From positions 1-64,000 of the IMG/VR virus record IMGVR_UViG_3300025645_000062: a DNA stretch of 64,000 bases. One strand, given 5' to 3'. The position numbers and the translations under genes are program-made. This DNA comes from a virus. Below are positions 7,151 through 16,739 of this stretch, piece by piece. The notes beneath the pieces were generated by a model. It saw only the letters and a list, made by a program, of their open reading frames with translations, had not been told where the DNA came from and did no database searches. Numbering within the stretch: position 1 is the first letter of the stretch; each line of letters begins with the position of its first letter.

Positions 7151-7590
7151 AAAGCGAACTACTAACACAAATTGATCTCTATTTATTTGGTAACACTATT
7201 AACGAACTAAGAAAAATATACAGGCAAGCTGTAAAAATAAATAAAACTGGATTTACTTATGGTTTTTTTAATCAAGCTTTAGTCTCAAACTTATCTACTC
7301 GGTTTACTTTACCTCCTTCAGCTGAAACTCTTGAATACTTGGAACCTTATATTGAAGAGTATGCTTTTGTTATACGCAAAAGAGAATTAATCCAGTGTTA
7401 CTTTCTTCAGTTTATGAATCAAAGTCAAAACGATATAGATATTCTTCATTTACTTCCAACAAAGTTATTAGCTAAATTTGACCTTACAATAGAGCCAAAA
7501 AAAACTATTCAACTTGTGGAAATATTTAAACAAAAACCTGAATATGAAATGATTAAACAACAAGAAGTATTCAAATTAATGGGACTCTAA
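7147..7590 (+). CDS. Hypothetical protein, 147 aa
   Basis: I use the ATG at 7147, which overlaps the previous stop; an in-frame start at 7102 would lie inside the VWA gene. The protein is helical with many Leu, Ile and Tyr residues and no motif I recognise (for example ELRKIYRQAVKINKTGF). It sits between the ATPase-VWA pair and the helicase, so it may belong to the replication module. Confidence 0.75.
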   Translation: MKSELLTQIDLYLFGNTINELRKIYRQAVKINKTGFTYGFFNQALVSNLSTRFTLPPSAETLEYLEPYIEEYAFVIRKRELIQCYFLQFMNQSQNDIDILHLLPTKLLAKFDLTIEPKKTIQLVEIFKQKPEYEMIKQQEVFKLMGL

Positions 7591-7591
7591 C

Positions 7592-7888
7592 ATGTCAAAA
7601 AATTTAACGCAGATACACCTCGATTTTTCCTACCACACTTCAATTCTTTTACCTTTTAAAGAAAGTGCTCAACTTTTAGCTTTATTAGAAAAAGCTCAAA
7701 TTGTAATAGATACCTATGGTGGAGCAGAGAATACAATAAGAAATAGTTTTGAAAAAAATGAAGTAGTAATAAAACCTTACTGTATGACAAAATATCAAAA
7801 TATTCTTACTGCACAAACTTTAGGAGTTAGTTACAAAAATTATATGGAAGAATTAGAAAAAGCAAAAGGAGAAAAAAATGCTGAATAA
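7592..7888 (+). CDS. Hypothetical protein, 98 aa
   Basis: It starts one base after the previous stop and overlaps the helicase start by 11 bases. A beta-hairpin-like N-terminus (IHLDFSYHTSILLPF) and a helical C-terminal part (YMEELEKAKGEK) are visible. Function unknown; it is probably translated together with the helicase. Confidence 0.75.
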   Translation: MSKNLTQIHLDFSYHTSILLPFKESAQLLALLEKAQIVIDTYGGAENTIRNSFEKNEVVIKPYCMTKYQNILTAQTLGVSYKNYMEELEKAKGEKNAE

Positions 7889-9089
7889 AGGACAAGAAAA
7901 AGTATTTACCCAAATACAAGAATTTCTAGTAAGTGATAATGTTTTCTTCTCACTTGAAAGTGGAGGTGGCTATGGTAAAACATTTTTATTAAACCACCTC
8001 GAAAATAAAATTCCTGAGCTTAACAAAATACGTAGTTTATTACATTTACCTCAAATAGGTAAAATGATATACACCGCTACTACTAATAAAGCTGCTTCAC
8101 TGCTAGGTAACAATAGCAGTACCATACATAAATTATTTAAAATTTACCCAAAAACTAACTATAAAACAGGAGTTACCCATTATAAATTAGGGGATACACC
8201 TAACTTATATGAAGAAATTTTAATCTTAGATGAAAGCTCAATGCTTGACCCTCAAGTATTTCAAATTATACAAGATAAAATTAAAGGTAGAGCTAAAGTC
8301 ATATTTGCACTTGACCCCTACCAACTTGCTCCTATAGGATATGCGTCCCCTGTTGTAAATACTTTGATAGCGAATCTCCCTAAAGGAGAACTGACTGAAC
8401 CAATGAGACAGGATAAAGAATCGCATTTATTTAAGATGTGTGACTTGCTTCGTGAAAACGTGCGTAATCAAACCTACACACCAATTACAGTAGGGAAAGG
8501 TATACGTTCAGTCAGTGGTGCTGAGTTTCAAAAAGAATACTTAGAAGCTTTTAAAAATAATGAAGATGCACGAATTATAGCTTTTTCTAACACTACAGTT
8601 GAGTCACATAATGCGTATGTTCGTAAAACTTTAAAACAGACAAATAGGTTTCAAGAAGGTGATCTTGTAGTTGCTGCTGCAGCTATGGAAAACGTACCTG
8701 AAATAAAAGTAGAAGAAACTTACACCATACGTAATATAGGCAAACACTTAAACGATGGACATATTGATTACTACGAAGTAGACCTAGGTTTACATCAATG
8801 GTTCAAAGTCCCTTCCAACAAGCAAGCTTATTTTAAACGTTTAAAACAAGCACAACTCGAAGGTAAGCAAAACGGTGATTGGTCAGTGTACTACACCTTA
8901 AAATCTAATTATTTAGATATTCGTGATGGCTTTGCTTGTACAGCTCATAAAGCTCAAGGCAGTACTTACGATAAAGTCTTTTTAGACTTTGCAGATCTTA
9001 CACAGTGCTCTGATTTAAATACGTTTCTACGTGCTCTTTACGTAGCTGTAAGCCGAGCTAAACATGAAGTAATAATTTACGGGTTATAA
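7878..9089 (+). CDS. SF1 DNA helicase, Dda/RecD-like
   Basis: Walker A ESGGGYGKT ends at T35. Motif II reads LILDESSMLD, followed by an ALDPYQLAPIG motif III. The C-terminus has FACTAHKAQGSTYDKVFLDF (motif V) and YVAVSRAKHEVIIYG (motif VI), the UvrD_C_2 pattern. It matches phage Dda-type 5'-3' helicases of about 400-440 aa and has the expected length (403 aa). It is followed four bases later by the DNA polymerase gene and should act at the replication fork. Confidence 0.92.
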   Translation: MLNKGQEKVFTQIQEFLVSDNVFFSLESGGGYGKTFLLNHLENKIPELNKIRSLLHLPQIGKMIYTATTNKAASLLGNNSSTIHKLFKIYPKTNYKTGVTHYKLGDTPNLYEEILILDESSMLDPQVFQIIQDKIKGRAKVIFALDPYQLAPIGYASPVVNTLIANLPKGELTEPMRQDKESHLFKMCDLLRENVRNQTYTPITVGKGIRSVSGAEFQKEYLEAFKNNEDARIIAFSNTTVESHNAYVRKTLKQTNRFQEGDLVVAAAAMENVPEIKVEETYTIRNIGKHLNDGHIDYYEVDLGLHQWFKVPSNKQAYFKRLKQAQLEGKQNGDWSVYYTLKSNYLDIRDGFACTAHKAQGSTYDKVFLDFADLTQCSDLNTFLRALYVAVSRAKHEVIIYGL

Positions 9090-9092
9090 AAT

Positions 9093-11738
9093 ATGTACCA
9101 TTTAACATTTGGAAATACCAAGTTTAACTTAGCTCTTTTAATTAAACTTGAAGGTTTAGTTGAAGATTCACTTAGCAAAGAATACTTAAACCCACTTAAC
9201 AAAAATGGGTTTGATACAACAGGTACTATTGCATTCAGTTTAGAATATGATAATAAAAAACCTAGTGCAAAGTGCAGAAAAAGTTATTTAGCTAAACTTC
9301 TTCCAGAAATAAATAAATTAGGTATTCCTACTTTATTTTGCTTAGATGGTGAATATTTTAAAACTTTAACAGGGCAAACTAAATCTGAGGCTAAACTCGG
9401 TTATGTTCTTCCCTGTAAAATTAAAGGCTTTGAACATCTCAAAGTTGCTTATGGTTTTAACCCTGCTGTATTTTTCTATAACCCTGAAACAAGAGTAAGA
9501 AATCAGTTAGCTATTAAAGCTACTGCAGCTCATTTTAATGGTACCTATACTGAAATTGGTACAAACGTCTTAGTTAATACTAGTTACCCTACTACAGTGG
9601 CTCAAATTGCTGCTGAACTGGTTAAACTTGAACACGTTCCTATTATTGCTGTAGATATTGAAGCTTTTAGCCTTAAACATTACTCAGCAGGTATTGGTAC
9701 TATTTCGTTTTCAGTTGATAAACAATCTGCCGTAATGTTTACAGTAGATGCAGTTGCGTGTGATCCATATGAAGTTGATATATGGGATAAAACTGATAAG
9801 AAATATAAAACTAAAATCGCACATATAAAACAAGTACAAAATGAACCAGTAAGAGCTTTACTCAAAACTTTCTTTGAAAATTATAAGGGTAAACTCTTAT
9901 GGCATAATATTAGTTATGATGCCACTGTACTTACTTACCAGCTCTGGATGACAGATGTACTGGATAGGAAAGGTATGCGTATAGGCCGAGAACATATGCT
10001 CCGTACTGGAGAATGTACTCAATTAATGACGTACTTAGCCACCAATTCCTGTGCAGGTAATACGTTAGGTTTAAAACACCAAGCACACGAGTACGTAGGT
10101 AACTACGCTATTGAAGTAAAAGATATACGTTTACAAACTTTACCTGACTTACTTAAATATAACGGTATAGATACTGTAGCTACTTACTTTGTTTACGAAA
10201 AAAATCATGCACGTATGGTTAAAGATGAACAAGAAGAATTTTATAACAAAATATTTAAACCTGCTTTGTATGACATTCTTGAAATGCAACTAACAGGTAT
10301 GTGTCTTGACCTAAACCGTGTTCGTGAAGTACAAGCTGAGTTAGAAGTTATTAAATTAGAGGCTATTAAAACAATTGTTAACACCCCTATTATTAATCTT
10401 TTTATTCAAGATTCCAAAGAACAAGAAGTTATTTATCGAAACCTTGGATATAAAAATAAAATAATTGACATAAATGATACTAAATTTAAACTAAATTTAA
10501 ACTCTGGCAAACAATTACAACAAATTATATATAGTTGTATGGGATTACCTGTTATTGATAAAACAAAATCAGGCCAACCCTCCACAGCAGGGAAGACAAT
10601 TAAAAAAATAATGGCACATCCAAATGCCAAACCTTATTTAGAATGTCTACAGGCTTTTACAGATTTCTCAGATGTTGAAAAGATACTCACTTCTTTTATT
10701 ACAACATTCTTGGATAATCATTGGGTAGGTACAGATGGAGTACCACGTATTTATGGTTCATATAAACTTGGTGGAACTGTTTCAGCAAGACTCAGTGCAA
10801 GTGATCCAAATATTCAACAAATGCCTTCTGGTTCCCGTTTTGGGAAGTTAATTAAATCATGTTTTATAGCACCACCTAATATGGTTTTTGGTATGTCTGA
10901 TTTTGCAGGTCTTGAAGATGTAGTAAATACACTTCTTACTAAAGATCCTGCTAAAGAATTAGTATTACTTGATGGTTTTGATGGTCACTCGTACCGTGCA
11001 TATCACTTCTGGGAAGAAAAATTTCCAGATATTGATGTAACGTCACCTGAAAGTATCAATTCAATTGCTATTAACCATGGGGGTATTCGAAGTGACGGTA
11101 AACCTGTACATTTTTCCCAACAATACCAAGGTACTTGGAAAACATTAGTAAAAAACTGTGGTTTTGAACCAAGTGAAGCTATGATGATTGAGGAAAGATA
11201 TCAAACTCTTTACAAAGTCAGCTTTGATTGGGTAAAAGAAAAAACTAAACAAGCGTCTGTAGATGGTTTTGCTGTTTGTGCTTTCGGACTTAGAATACGT
11301 GCTCCTATATTAGATCAAGTAGTCTTAGGTAACAAGAAAACACCTCATGAAGCTGAAGCTGAAGCACGAACGTTAGGTAATGCTATATCAGGTCAATCTT
11401 ATTGTTTACTTAACGGTAGAGCTTCTGTGGAGTTTATGCAGCGTGTTCGAAACAGTGAGTATGTAGATGATATTTGGTTATGTTCCCAAATACATGATGC
11501 AATATACTTGTACTGGAAAGATTGTTTTACAATTACTAAATGGGTAAATGATAATTTAATTGACTGTATGAAGTGGCAAGAACTGCCTGAAATAATGCAT
11601 GATAAAATTAAACTATCAAGTGAACTGGATATTGCCTATCCTAGTTGGGCTTACCCAATTACATTGGCTAACAATATTTCAGTTAATGAAATTAAACAAA
11701 CACTTCTTAATGAAGTAAATAAAAGGAATGCTAAATAA
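9093..11738 (+). CDS. DNA polymerase, PolA family (N4 gp39-like)
   Basis: The 3'-5' exonuclease domain shows VDIEAF (D188, E190). The polymerase domain shows motif A SDFAGLED (D603), a motif B region QYQGTWKTLVKNCGF, and motif C QIHDAIYL (D802), where family A usually has HDE. No 5'-3' exonuclease domain is present. At 881 aa it is close to the N4 enzyme. It should be the replicative polymerase. The stop and the next ATG share a base. Confidence 0.95.
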   Translation: MYHLTFGNTKFNLALLIKLEGLVEDSLSKEYLNPLNKNGFDTTGTIAFSLEYDNKKPSAKCRKSYLAKLLPEINKLGIPTLFCLDGEYFKTLTGQTKSEAKLGYVLPCKIKGFEHLKVAYGFNPAVFFYNPETRVRNQLAIKATAAHFNGTYTEIGTNVLVNTSYPTTVAQIAAELVKLEHVPIIAVDIEAFSLKHYSAGIGTISFSVDKQSAVMFTVDAVACDPYEVDIWDKTDKKYKTKIAHIKQVQNEPVRALLKTFFENYKGKLLWHNISYDATVLTYQLWMTDVLDRKGMRIGREHMLRTGECTQLMTYLATNSCAGNTLGLKHQAHEYVGNYAIEVKDIRLQTLPDLLKYNGIDTVATYFVYEKNHARMVKDEQEEFYNKIFKPALYDILEMQLTGMCLDLNRVREVQAELEVIKLEAIKTIVNTPIINLFIQDSKEQEVIYRNLGYKNKIIDINDTKFKLNLNSGKQLQQIIYSCMGLPVIDKTKSGQPSTAGKTIKKIMAHPNAKPYLECLQAFTDFSDVEKILTSFITTFLDNHWVGTDGVPRIYGSYKLGGTVSARLSASDPNIQQMPSGSRFGKLIKSCFIAPPNMVFGMSDFAGLEDVVNTLLTKDPAKELVLLDGFDGHSYRAYHFWEEKFPDIDVTSPESINSIAINHGGIRSDGKPVHFSQQYQGTWKTLVKNCGFEPSEAMMIEERYQTLYKVSFDWVKEKTKQASVDGFAVCAFGLRIRAPILDQVVLGNKKTPHEAEAEARTLGNAISGQSYCLLNGRASVEFMQRVRNSEYVDDIWLCSQIHDAIYLYWKDCFTITKWVNDNLIDCMKWQELPEIMHDKIKLSSELDIAYPSWAYPITLANNISVNEIKQTLLNEVNKRNAK

Positions 11739-11890
11739 TGTTTATATTTACAGTTACAGATGCAATTGCTGCGGTTTTAATTTTAGCTTTTGCTGCTGCT
11801 TGGTCAGTAGCTTGGCTATACCAAAAATACTGGTTTCTACCTAGATATTATTTAAATCACCTAACGGGCAAATGGGAAAGGAAAAAATAA
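11738..11890 (+). CDS. Small single-pass membrane protein, 50 aa
   Basis: Its ATG overlaps the stop of the DNA polymerase gene (TAATG) and has an AAAAGGAATG ribosome site upstream. Residues about 5-28 form a hydrophobic Ala/Leu/Val-rich helix, followed by an aromatic juxtamembrane part (YQKYWFLPRYY) and a basic end (KWERKK), so the C-terminus is probably cytoplasmic. Function unknown; odd among replication genes. Confidence 0.7.
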   Translation: MFIFTVTDAIAAVLILAFAAAWSVAWLYQKYWFLPRYYLNHLTGKWERKK

Positions 11891-11893
11891 ACA

Positions 11894-12865
11894 ATGTCTA
11901 ATATAAAATACACCAACACACATAATATCTCACTTCTTATGGCAGTGTGGTTAAGCCATGATACTTACAACATGGTACCCGCTGAAAAGAAAGTATCTGT
12001 CACAACTTTACTTAAATCAGTTCGTCAGACTATTTTAAAGTCTCGTCAAGTTGGTTCAACAGCTTTAGCTGAAGATGTGTCTACACTTATTAATGCTCGA
12101 TTAGGTCAAGCAATTCATGCAGGTGTTGAAAAAGCTTGGCAACACCCTCAAAAAGCTTTGTTAGCCCTAGGTTATCCACAAAAAACAGTTGATAAAATTG
12201 TTATTAATCCTGAAACATGGGATGAAAATGACATTCCAATCTGGATTGAAATACGTTCAGAACAACCTTTAGGAAAGTGGATAATTTCAGGTGAATCTGA
12301 TGCTATTTTAATGGGTGCTGTTAGAGATATTAAGTCTACAGGTATATTTGCTTATACATCGGGATCAAATAATAACAAGTATCGTTTGCAAATGTCCCTA
12401 TATAGATGGTTAAATCAAGACAAGGTAACTAACCCTATGGGTTATATTGATTACTACTTTAAAGATTGGGATAAATTAGAATCGGGTTATAAATCAAACT
12501 ATCCTCCGTTTCCTATTTATGAACAACCTATACCACTTCTTTCTGTAAACGAAACTGAACGGTATGCTAGAGATAAATTAGATAAGTTAGATAAGTATTG
12601 GGATGCTCCTGAAGCAGACCTTCCTTTATGTGACGCTGAAGATCTTTGGCAAAGTAAACCTAAATGGCAATACTTTGGAGCACTAACTAATAAAAAAGCT
12701 TCTAAAAACTTCGACACTGAACCAGAAGCACTCGTATGGAGAAATGCTAAAGGTAAGGGCGTAGTAAAGTATAAAGCTGCTAAAGCCAAAGCTTGTGATT
12801 ATTGTACAGCTCGACCCATATGTGGTCAGTACAAGTCTCTGGCAGCACAAGGCTTAGTTACCTAA
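11894..12865 (+). CDS. PD-(D/E)XK nuclease, Cas4/RecB-like
   Basis: The catalytic core is readable: GESDAILMG with D136, then RDIKS with D145 and K147, then a YRLQMSLYRW helix (the QxxxY motif of RecB-type nucleases). Three Cys near the C-terminus (CDYC and PICG) recall the iron-sulphur cluster of Cas4 and AddB enzymes, but I see no fourth Cys at the N-terminus. N4-like phages carry such an exonuclease between the polymerase and primase. Likely role: processing DNA ends in recombination-linked replication. 323 aa. A terminator follows. Confidence 0.85.
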   Translation: MSNIKYTNTHNISLLMAVWLSHDTYNMVPAEKKVSVTTLLKSVRQTILKSRQVGSTALAEDVSTLINARLGQAIHAGVEKAWQHPQKALLALGYPQKTVDKIVINPETWDENDIPIWIEIRSEQPLGKWIISGESDAILMGAVRDIKSTGIFAYTSGSNNNKYRLQMSLYRWLNQDKVTNPMGYIDYYFKDWDKLESGYKSNYPPFPIYEQPIPLLSVNETERYARDKLDKLDKYWDAPEADLPLCDAEDLWQSKPKWQYFGALTNKKASKNFDTEPEALVWRNAKGKGVVKYKAAKAKACDYCTARPICGQYKSLAAQGLVT

Positions 12866-12887
12866 CCTCAATAACTCTTTATATCAA

Positions 12888-12910
12888 AGGGGCTAACCAG
12901 CCTCTTTTTT
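12888..12910 (+). terminator. Factor-independent terminator
   Basis: AGGGGCT and AGCCTCT (one G-T pair) flank an AACC loop, then TTTTT. It lies between the nuclease gene and the primase gene, so the replication region is divided into at least two transcripts or is attenuated here. Confidence 0.75.
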
Positions 12911-12933
12911 AACCTCTAAAATTAAGGATTCAT

Positions 12934-15096
12934 ATGATTTTAAAAGATTTGGATACTGTTCAACATCATCCTATTTCTGAAAAAGTGGTAGATGTTCTAC
13001 GGCAACGCACACAAAATACGGAAAGTGATAGTTACTTTCGCACTGTAACTTCATTTTATTTTGCTCTTATGGCTGCGTCTATGAGAACCAATGTACTAAC
13101 TCACGACCGAGGTGTATTACCTGTAAACTTATATGCTTTATGTACTGGCGAATCAGGTATCGGTAAAGGTTTTAGTATGAACATTATTGAAAACACTTTA
13201 CTTAAAGGGTTTAGAGATAAATTCACTGAAGACACTTTTCATAACGTAGCTGAACTAGCCATTGAAAAAGAAGCTATACGTTTAGCACAACGTCATGGCA
13301 CAGACTTTGATGAAGAGTTAACTAAGCTTACAACTGAAGCATCTTCATATGGTGATGTACCATTTTCATTTGCAGAGGGTAGTGCTCCAGCCTATAAACA
13401 AATACGTTCTGCTTGTCAGTTATCTACTATTGGTGCCACTAATTACATCGTTGATGAAGTTGGTTCAAACCTAGGTAATGCTCAAGAATTATGGAATACA
13501 CTGCTTGAATGTTTTGATGGTGGTTTAGTAAAAGATAAAATTACTAAAAATTCTTCCGACAATAAACGTTATAAACAACGTCATACTCCTGTACCCAGTA
13601 ACATGCTTGCCTTTGGTACTCCATCTAAATTGTTAGATGGTGGTAAAACTGAAGCAGAGTTTATGACTTTACTTGAAACTGGTTATGGCCGTAGATTTAT
13701 GTACGGAGTAGGTCATGTAGGTAAAGCTGAACATGTATCTGCAGAAGATTTGTATGATAAATTAGTTAAAAGTATTTCATCTACAGATGTAAGTTACTTA
13801 GTAAATTTATTTACTAATTTAGCAGATACTGCAAACTTTGATCGAATGGTTGAAGTGCAGCGTAACGAAGGTATTATTCTTCTCCAGTATAAACTTAATT
13901 GTGAAGCTTTAGCTATGCAGTTTGGTGATCATGAAGCCATACCAAGAGCACAACTAGAGCATAGATATTTTAACGCACTTAAACTATCTGCTACTTATGC
14001 ATTTATTGATAGCACACCTAATATAACTGAAGATCAACTTTATGCTGCTATTAAAGTTGTAGAGGAATCAGGTCAAGCTTTTAAAGATATTTACCATAGA
14101 CCTAAAAACTATGTGAGGTTAGCTAAGTATATTGCATCCGTAGATGGTGAGGTTACGCACGCAGATATTGTAGTTGCTTTACCTTTTTATCCATCTGCTA
14201 AGAACAAGCAGGAAGAGTTATTATCGCTTGCAACAGCTTGGGGGTACAAACACCACCACATCATTAAACGTTACATTGCAGACGGTATTGAGTTCTTCAG
14301 TGGTGAATCTTTACAAGAGGTAAACCTAGATAAAATAGGTATTTCATACGTTCAAGCAGCAAGCCATGCTAATGCTACTGAAGGTTTTGTGTACCAAGAG
14401 TTAAAGTGGGAAAATCAAATAAGTCAGTTGTGTCAACATACTAATGTACATTGGTTGAACCATGCTTTAAATGAAGGTTACCGTGATGATGAACATGTTA
14501 TAGCAGGGTTCAACATTATTGTTTTAGACATAGATAGTGGAGCAAGTTTTGAAACAGTACGTACACTGTTAAAAGACACCACTGCGTATATGTATACTAC
14601 TAAACGTAACACTCCTGAAATCAATAGGTTTAGAGTAGTAATACCTCTAAAGTATGTACTCAAAATGAGTAAAAAAGATTACAAAGAGTTTATGAATAAC
14701 ATCATGAGTCACTTTCCTTTTGAAATTGATGAATGCTCAAACCAGCGAAGTAAGAAATGGTTATCTCATACTGGTTCTGGTTCCTACATCGAGGGTGAAC
14801 TATTTAACCCTCTACCTTTTATACCCAAAACTCAAAAAAATGCTGATCGTGAATCTCAGAATAAGCAATTATCTAATTTACCTAAGGTAGAGCAGTACTT
14901 TGCTAAGCAGTGGAACTCAGGTCGAAATAATACCCTTTTGGCTTACGGGATGATGTTATTGGACAGTGGGATTGACCTTTACGAATCACAACAAAGACTG
15001 CGTGCTTTTAATGATTCATTTAGTGATCCTCTTTCTGATGACGAACTAAATAACTCAGTGTTTATAACCATGAGTAAAAAATCAATTAAGGAGTAA
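12934..15096 (+). CDS. Primase with P-loop domain, N4 gp43-like
   Basis: The N-terminal part is a P-loop NTPase like DUF3987 proteins: Walker A GESGIGKG at residues 72-79 and TNYIVDEVGS as the likely Walker B. The C-terminal part has archaeo-eukaryotic primase marks: VLDIDSG (D532, D534), then RFRVVIPL and a basic helix. This arrangement fits N4 gp43, a primase required for replication. The two domains would couple DNA unwinding or binding to primer synthesis. 720 aa; ATG with AAGGA ribosome site. Confidence 0.85.
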   Translation: MILKDLDTVQHHPISEKVVDVLRQRTQNTESDSYFRTVTSFYFALMAASMRTNVLTHDRGVLPVNLYALCTGESGIGKGFSMNIIENTLLKGFRDKFTEDTFHNVAELAIEKEAIRLAQRHGTDFDEELTKLTTEASSYGDVPFSFAEGSAPAYKQIRSACQLSTIGATNYIVDEVGSNLGNAQELWNTLLECFDGGLVKDKITKNSSDNKRYKQRHTPVPSNMLAFGTPSKLLDGGKTEAEFMTLLETGYGRRFMYGVGHVGKAEHVSAEDLYDKLVKSISSTDVSYLVNLFTNLADTANFDRMVEVQRNEGIILLQYKLNCEALAMQFGDHEAIPRAQLEHRYFNALKLSATYAFIDSTPNITEDQLYAAIKVVEESGQAFKDIYHRPKNYVRLAKYIASVDGEVTHADIVVALPFYPSAKNKQEELLSLATAWGYKHHHIIKRYIADGIEFFSGESLQEVNLDKIGISYVQAASHANATEGFVYQELKWENQISQLCQHTNVHWLNHALNEGYRDDEHVIAGFNIIVLDIDSGASFETVRTLLKDTTAYMYTTKRNTPEINRFRVVIPLKYVLKMSKKDYKEFMNNIMSHFPFEIDECSNQRSKKWLSHTGSGSYIEGELFNPLPFIPKTQKNADRESQNKQLSNLPKVEQYFAKQWNSGRNNTLLAYGMMLLDSGIDLYESQQRLRAFNDSFSDPLSDDELNNSVFITMSKKSIKE

Positions 15097-15098
15097 GT

Positions 15099-15443
15099 AT
15101 GATAGATATTAATGTAATAAGTATAAAAGAAGCGTATGAGTTACGTGTTGTTTTAAACAATATGATCCACACCCATGAAACTAATGCGATGGACGTATTA
15201 ATGAAAGGTGAAACTCACCCAGACTTTGCTTTGAAACAAGGTAACAAAATACGTGCATGGAATGATACAGACAGTATGATCCAATTGTTACGTGATAGTG
15301 GGTATACAAGTACTGACATCTACAATGTCAAAGTTAAGGGTATTCCCGCCATAGTAAAACTTACTAAAGAAACTGAAATAGACATTGAACAGTTTATTGA
15401 AGTATCTCGTAACAAATCCACTTTAGTTTACACAGGAGAATAA
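15099..15443 (+). CDS. Hypothetical protein, 114 aa
   Basis: It starts two bases after the primase stop and ends two bases before the ATPase start, so it belongs to the replication transcript. An N-terminal helix (NVISIKEAYELRVVLNNMI) and a beta-strand-like C-terminal half (VKVKGIPAIVKLTKETEI) are visible. By position it corresponds to the small gene beside the N4 primase. Function unknown. Confidence 0.75.
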   Translation: MIDINVISIKEAYELRVVLNNMIHTHETNAMDVLMKGETHPDFALKQGNKIRAWNDTDSMIQLLRDSGYTSTDIYNVKVKGIPAIVKLTKETEIDIEQFIEVSRNKSTLVYTGE

Positions 15444-15445
15444 TA

Positions 15446-16162
15446 ATGACTAACCGTACAATTTTAATTGCAGGTATGTCAAACACGGGTAAATCAACAA
15501 GCTTACGTAACCTTAAGAATAGAGCAGGATATGCCTATTTAAATTGTGACGATAAAGCTCTACCAATCGGTGGTGCTAAAGCTTTCTTGACAAACCAACG
15601 TGTAACAAACCCACATGATATTTTTCAGTATTACCATCAGCTCGAAGCAGCTGAAAAGTGTACTGGTATTGTGCTCGATACACTCACTCATCTTATGGCA
15701 GCATACGAACGTAAAGTAGTTGATGTTTCAGACGAAGGTTTTGGTGCGTGGAAAGATTATGGTAATTACTATAAAGGAATAAACGACCTTATTAAAGGCT
15801 CCAACAAAACTAACATTATTATGGCTCATACTGATACCCAACTAGTGGGTATGGATATGATTTCTAAAATTCTTGTTAAAGGTTCTGTGGGTAAGCTTGG
15901 TGTAGAAGCTGATCATTCAATTGTAGTTACTTCTAAACAGATGCCAATCTCTCAGTTAATGGAATTTGAAACTCCATTGCTAAGTTACACTGATCAAGAA
16001 AAAGCTACAGGTATGAAATATGTATTCTCAACAATGCTTAACAAGCAGACTGTTGGTGATCGTACTCGTGCTCCTTTAGATTTCTGGCAAACAAACGAAA
16101 TGTATATCGACAATGATATTCAAATCGTACTTGATCGCTTTGACGAATTCTATGGAGAATAA
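15446..16162 (+). CDS. RecA-like (Sak4-type) recombination ATPase
   Basis: Walker A GMSNTGKS spans residues 10-17. A Walker B-like strand GIVLDTLTH follows near residue 70, and NIIMAHTD near residue 118 resembles motif III of RecA-fold ATPases. The 238-aa length and single domain match phage Sak4/AAA_24 proteins, single-strand annealing recombinases that work with SSB and exonuclease. All three partners are encoded nearby. Confidence 0.82.
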   Translation: MTNRTILIAGMSNTGKSTSLRNLKNRAGYAYLNCDDKALPIGGAKAFLTNQRVTNPHDIFQYYHQLEAAEKCTGIVLDTLTHLMAAYERKVVDVSDEGFGAWKDYGNYYKGINDLIKGSNKTNIIMAHTDTQLVGMDMISKILVKGSVGKLGVEADHSIVVTSKQMPISQLMEFETPLLSYTDQEKATGMKYVFSTMLNKQTVGDRTRAPLDFWQTNEMYIDNDIQIVLDRFDEFYGE

Positions 16163-16163
16163 C

Positions 16164-16724
16164 ATGGTAACCGTAATGGGTATTGATCAATCACTTACCT
16201 GCACGGGTGTCGTGGTGTTAGATATTATGCCTCATTTGGGGGAACGTAGTCCCTTAATTGAGGTAGATTACTCTGGTTCAATCAAAACTGTAAAGGGTGA
16301 AGATGATTTTATATTCGATACCCTTACAAGAGGGAACCATATTGTAGAAGAGTTACTGGAAATTGCCCAAGATCATGGTGTAGATGTCATTTGTTTTGAG
16401 ACACCTTCACTTGCCTCTAAAGGCAATGCCACTCGAACACTTCCTATGTTGTTAGGAATGATCCTCAAGGGCTTAAATGAGGTGGTAAAACAGCGTGGTA
16501 TAGAAATGTATCATGTAGCCCCAAAATCGCTTAAAAAGATTGCTACGGGTTCAGGAAATGCAGGTAAAGAAGAGATGTTTAACCAGCTCCAAATAGACTG
16601 CCCTGAACTGTACAATGATTTATTAGGCAAACCCAAGAATGTAGGTAGATACGATATTACTGATGCCTACTATCTTGCCAAGCAGGGATACTCTCTGCAC
16701 ATTCAATCTGAAATAAGTAATTAA
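16164..16724 (+). CDS. RuvC-like Holliday-junction resolvase
   Basis: I start at the ATG at 16164 behind TGGAGAATAAC; an upstream in-frame start at 16113 lies inside the previous gene. RNase H-fold acidic residues are present: D8 in MGIDQS, E79 in ICFETPS, and D164 and D167 in GRYDITDAYYL. The 186-aa length fits phage RuvC-like enzymes. It should cut branched DNA before packaging. It overlaps none of the neighbours and lies one base after the ATPase stop. Confidence 0.87.
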   Translation: MVTVMGIDQSLTCTGVVVLDIMPHLGERSPLIEVDYSGSIKTVKGEDDFIFDTLTRGNHIVEELLEIAQDHGVDVICFETPSLASKGNATRTLPMLLGMILKGLNEVVKQRGIEMYHVAPKSLKKIATGSGNAGKEEMFNQLQIDCPELYNDLLGKPKNVGRYDITDAYYLAKQGYSLHIQSEISN

Positions 16725-16739
16725 ATAGGAAATTAAAAC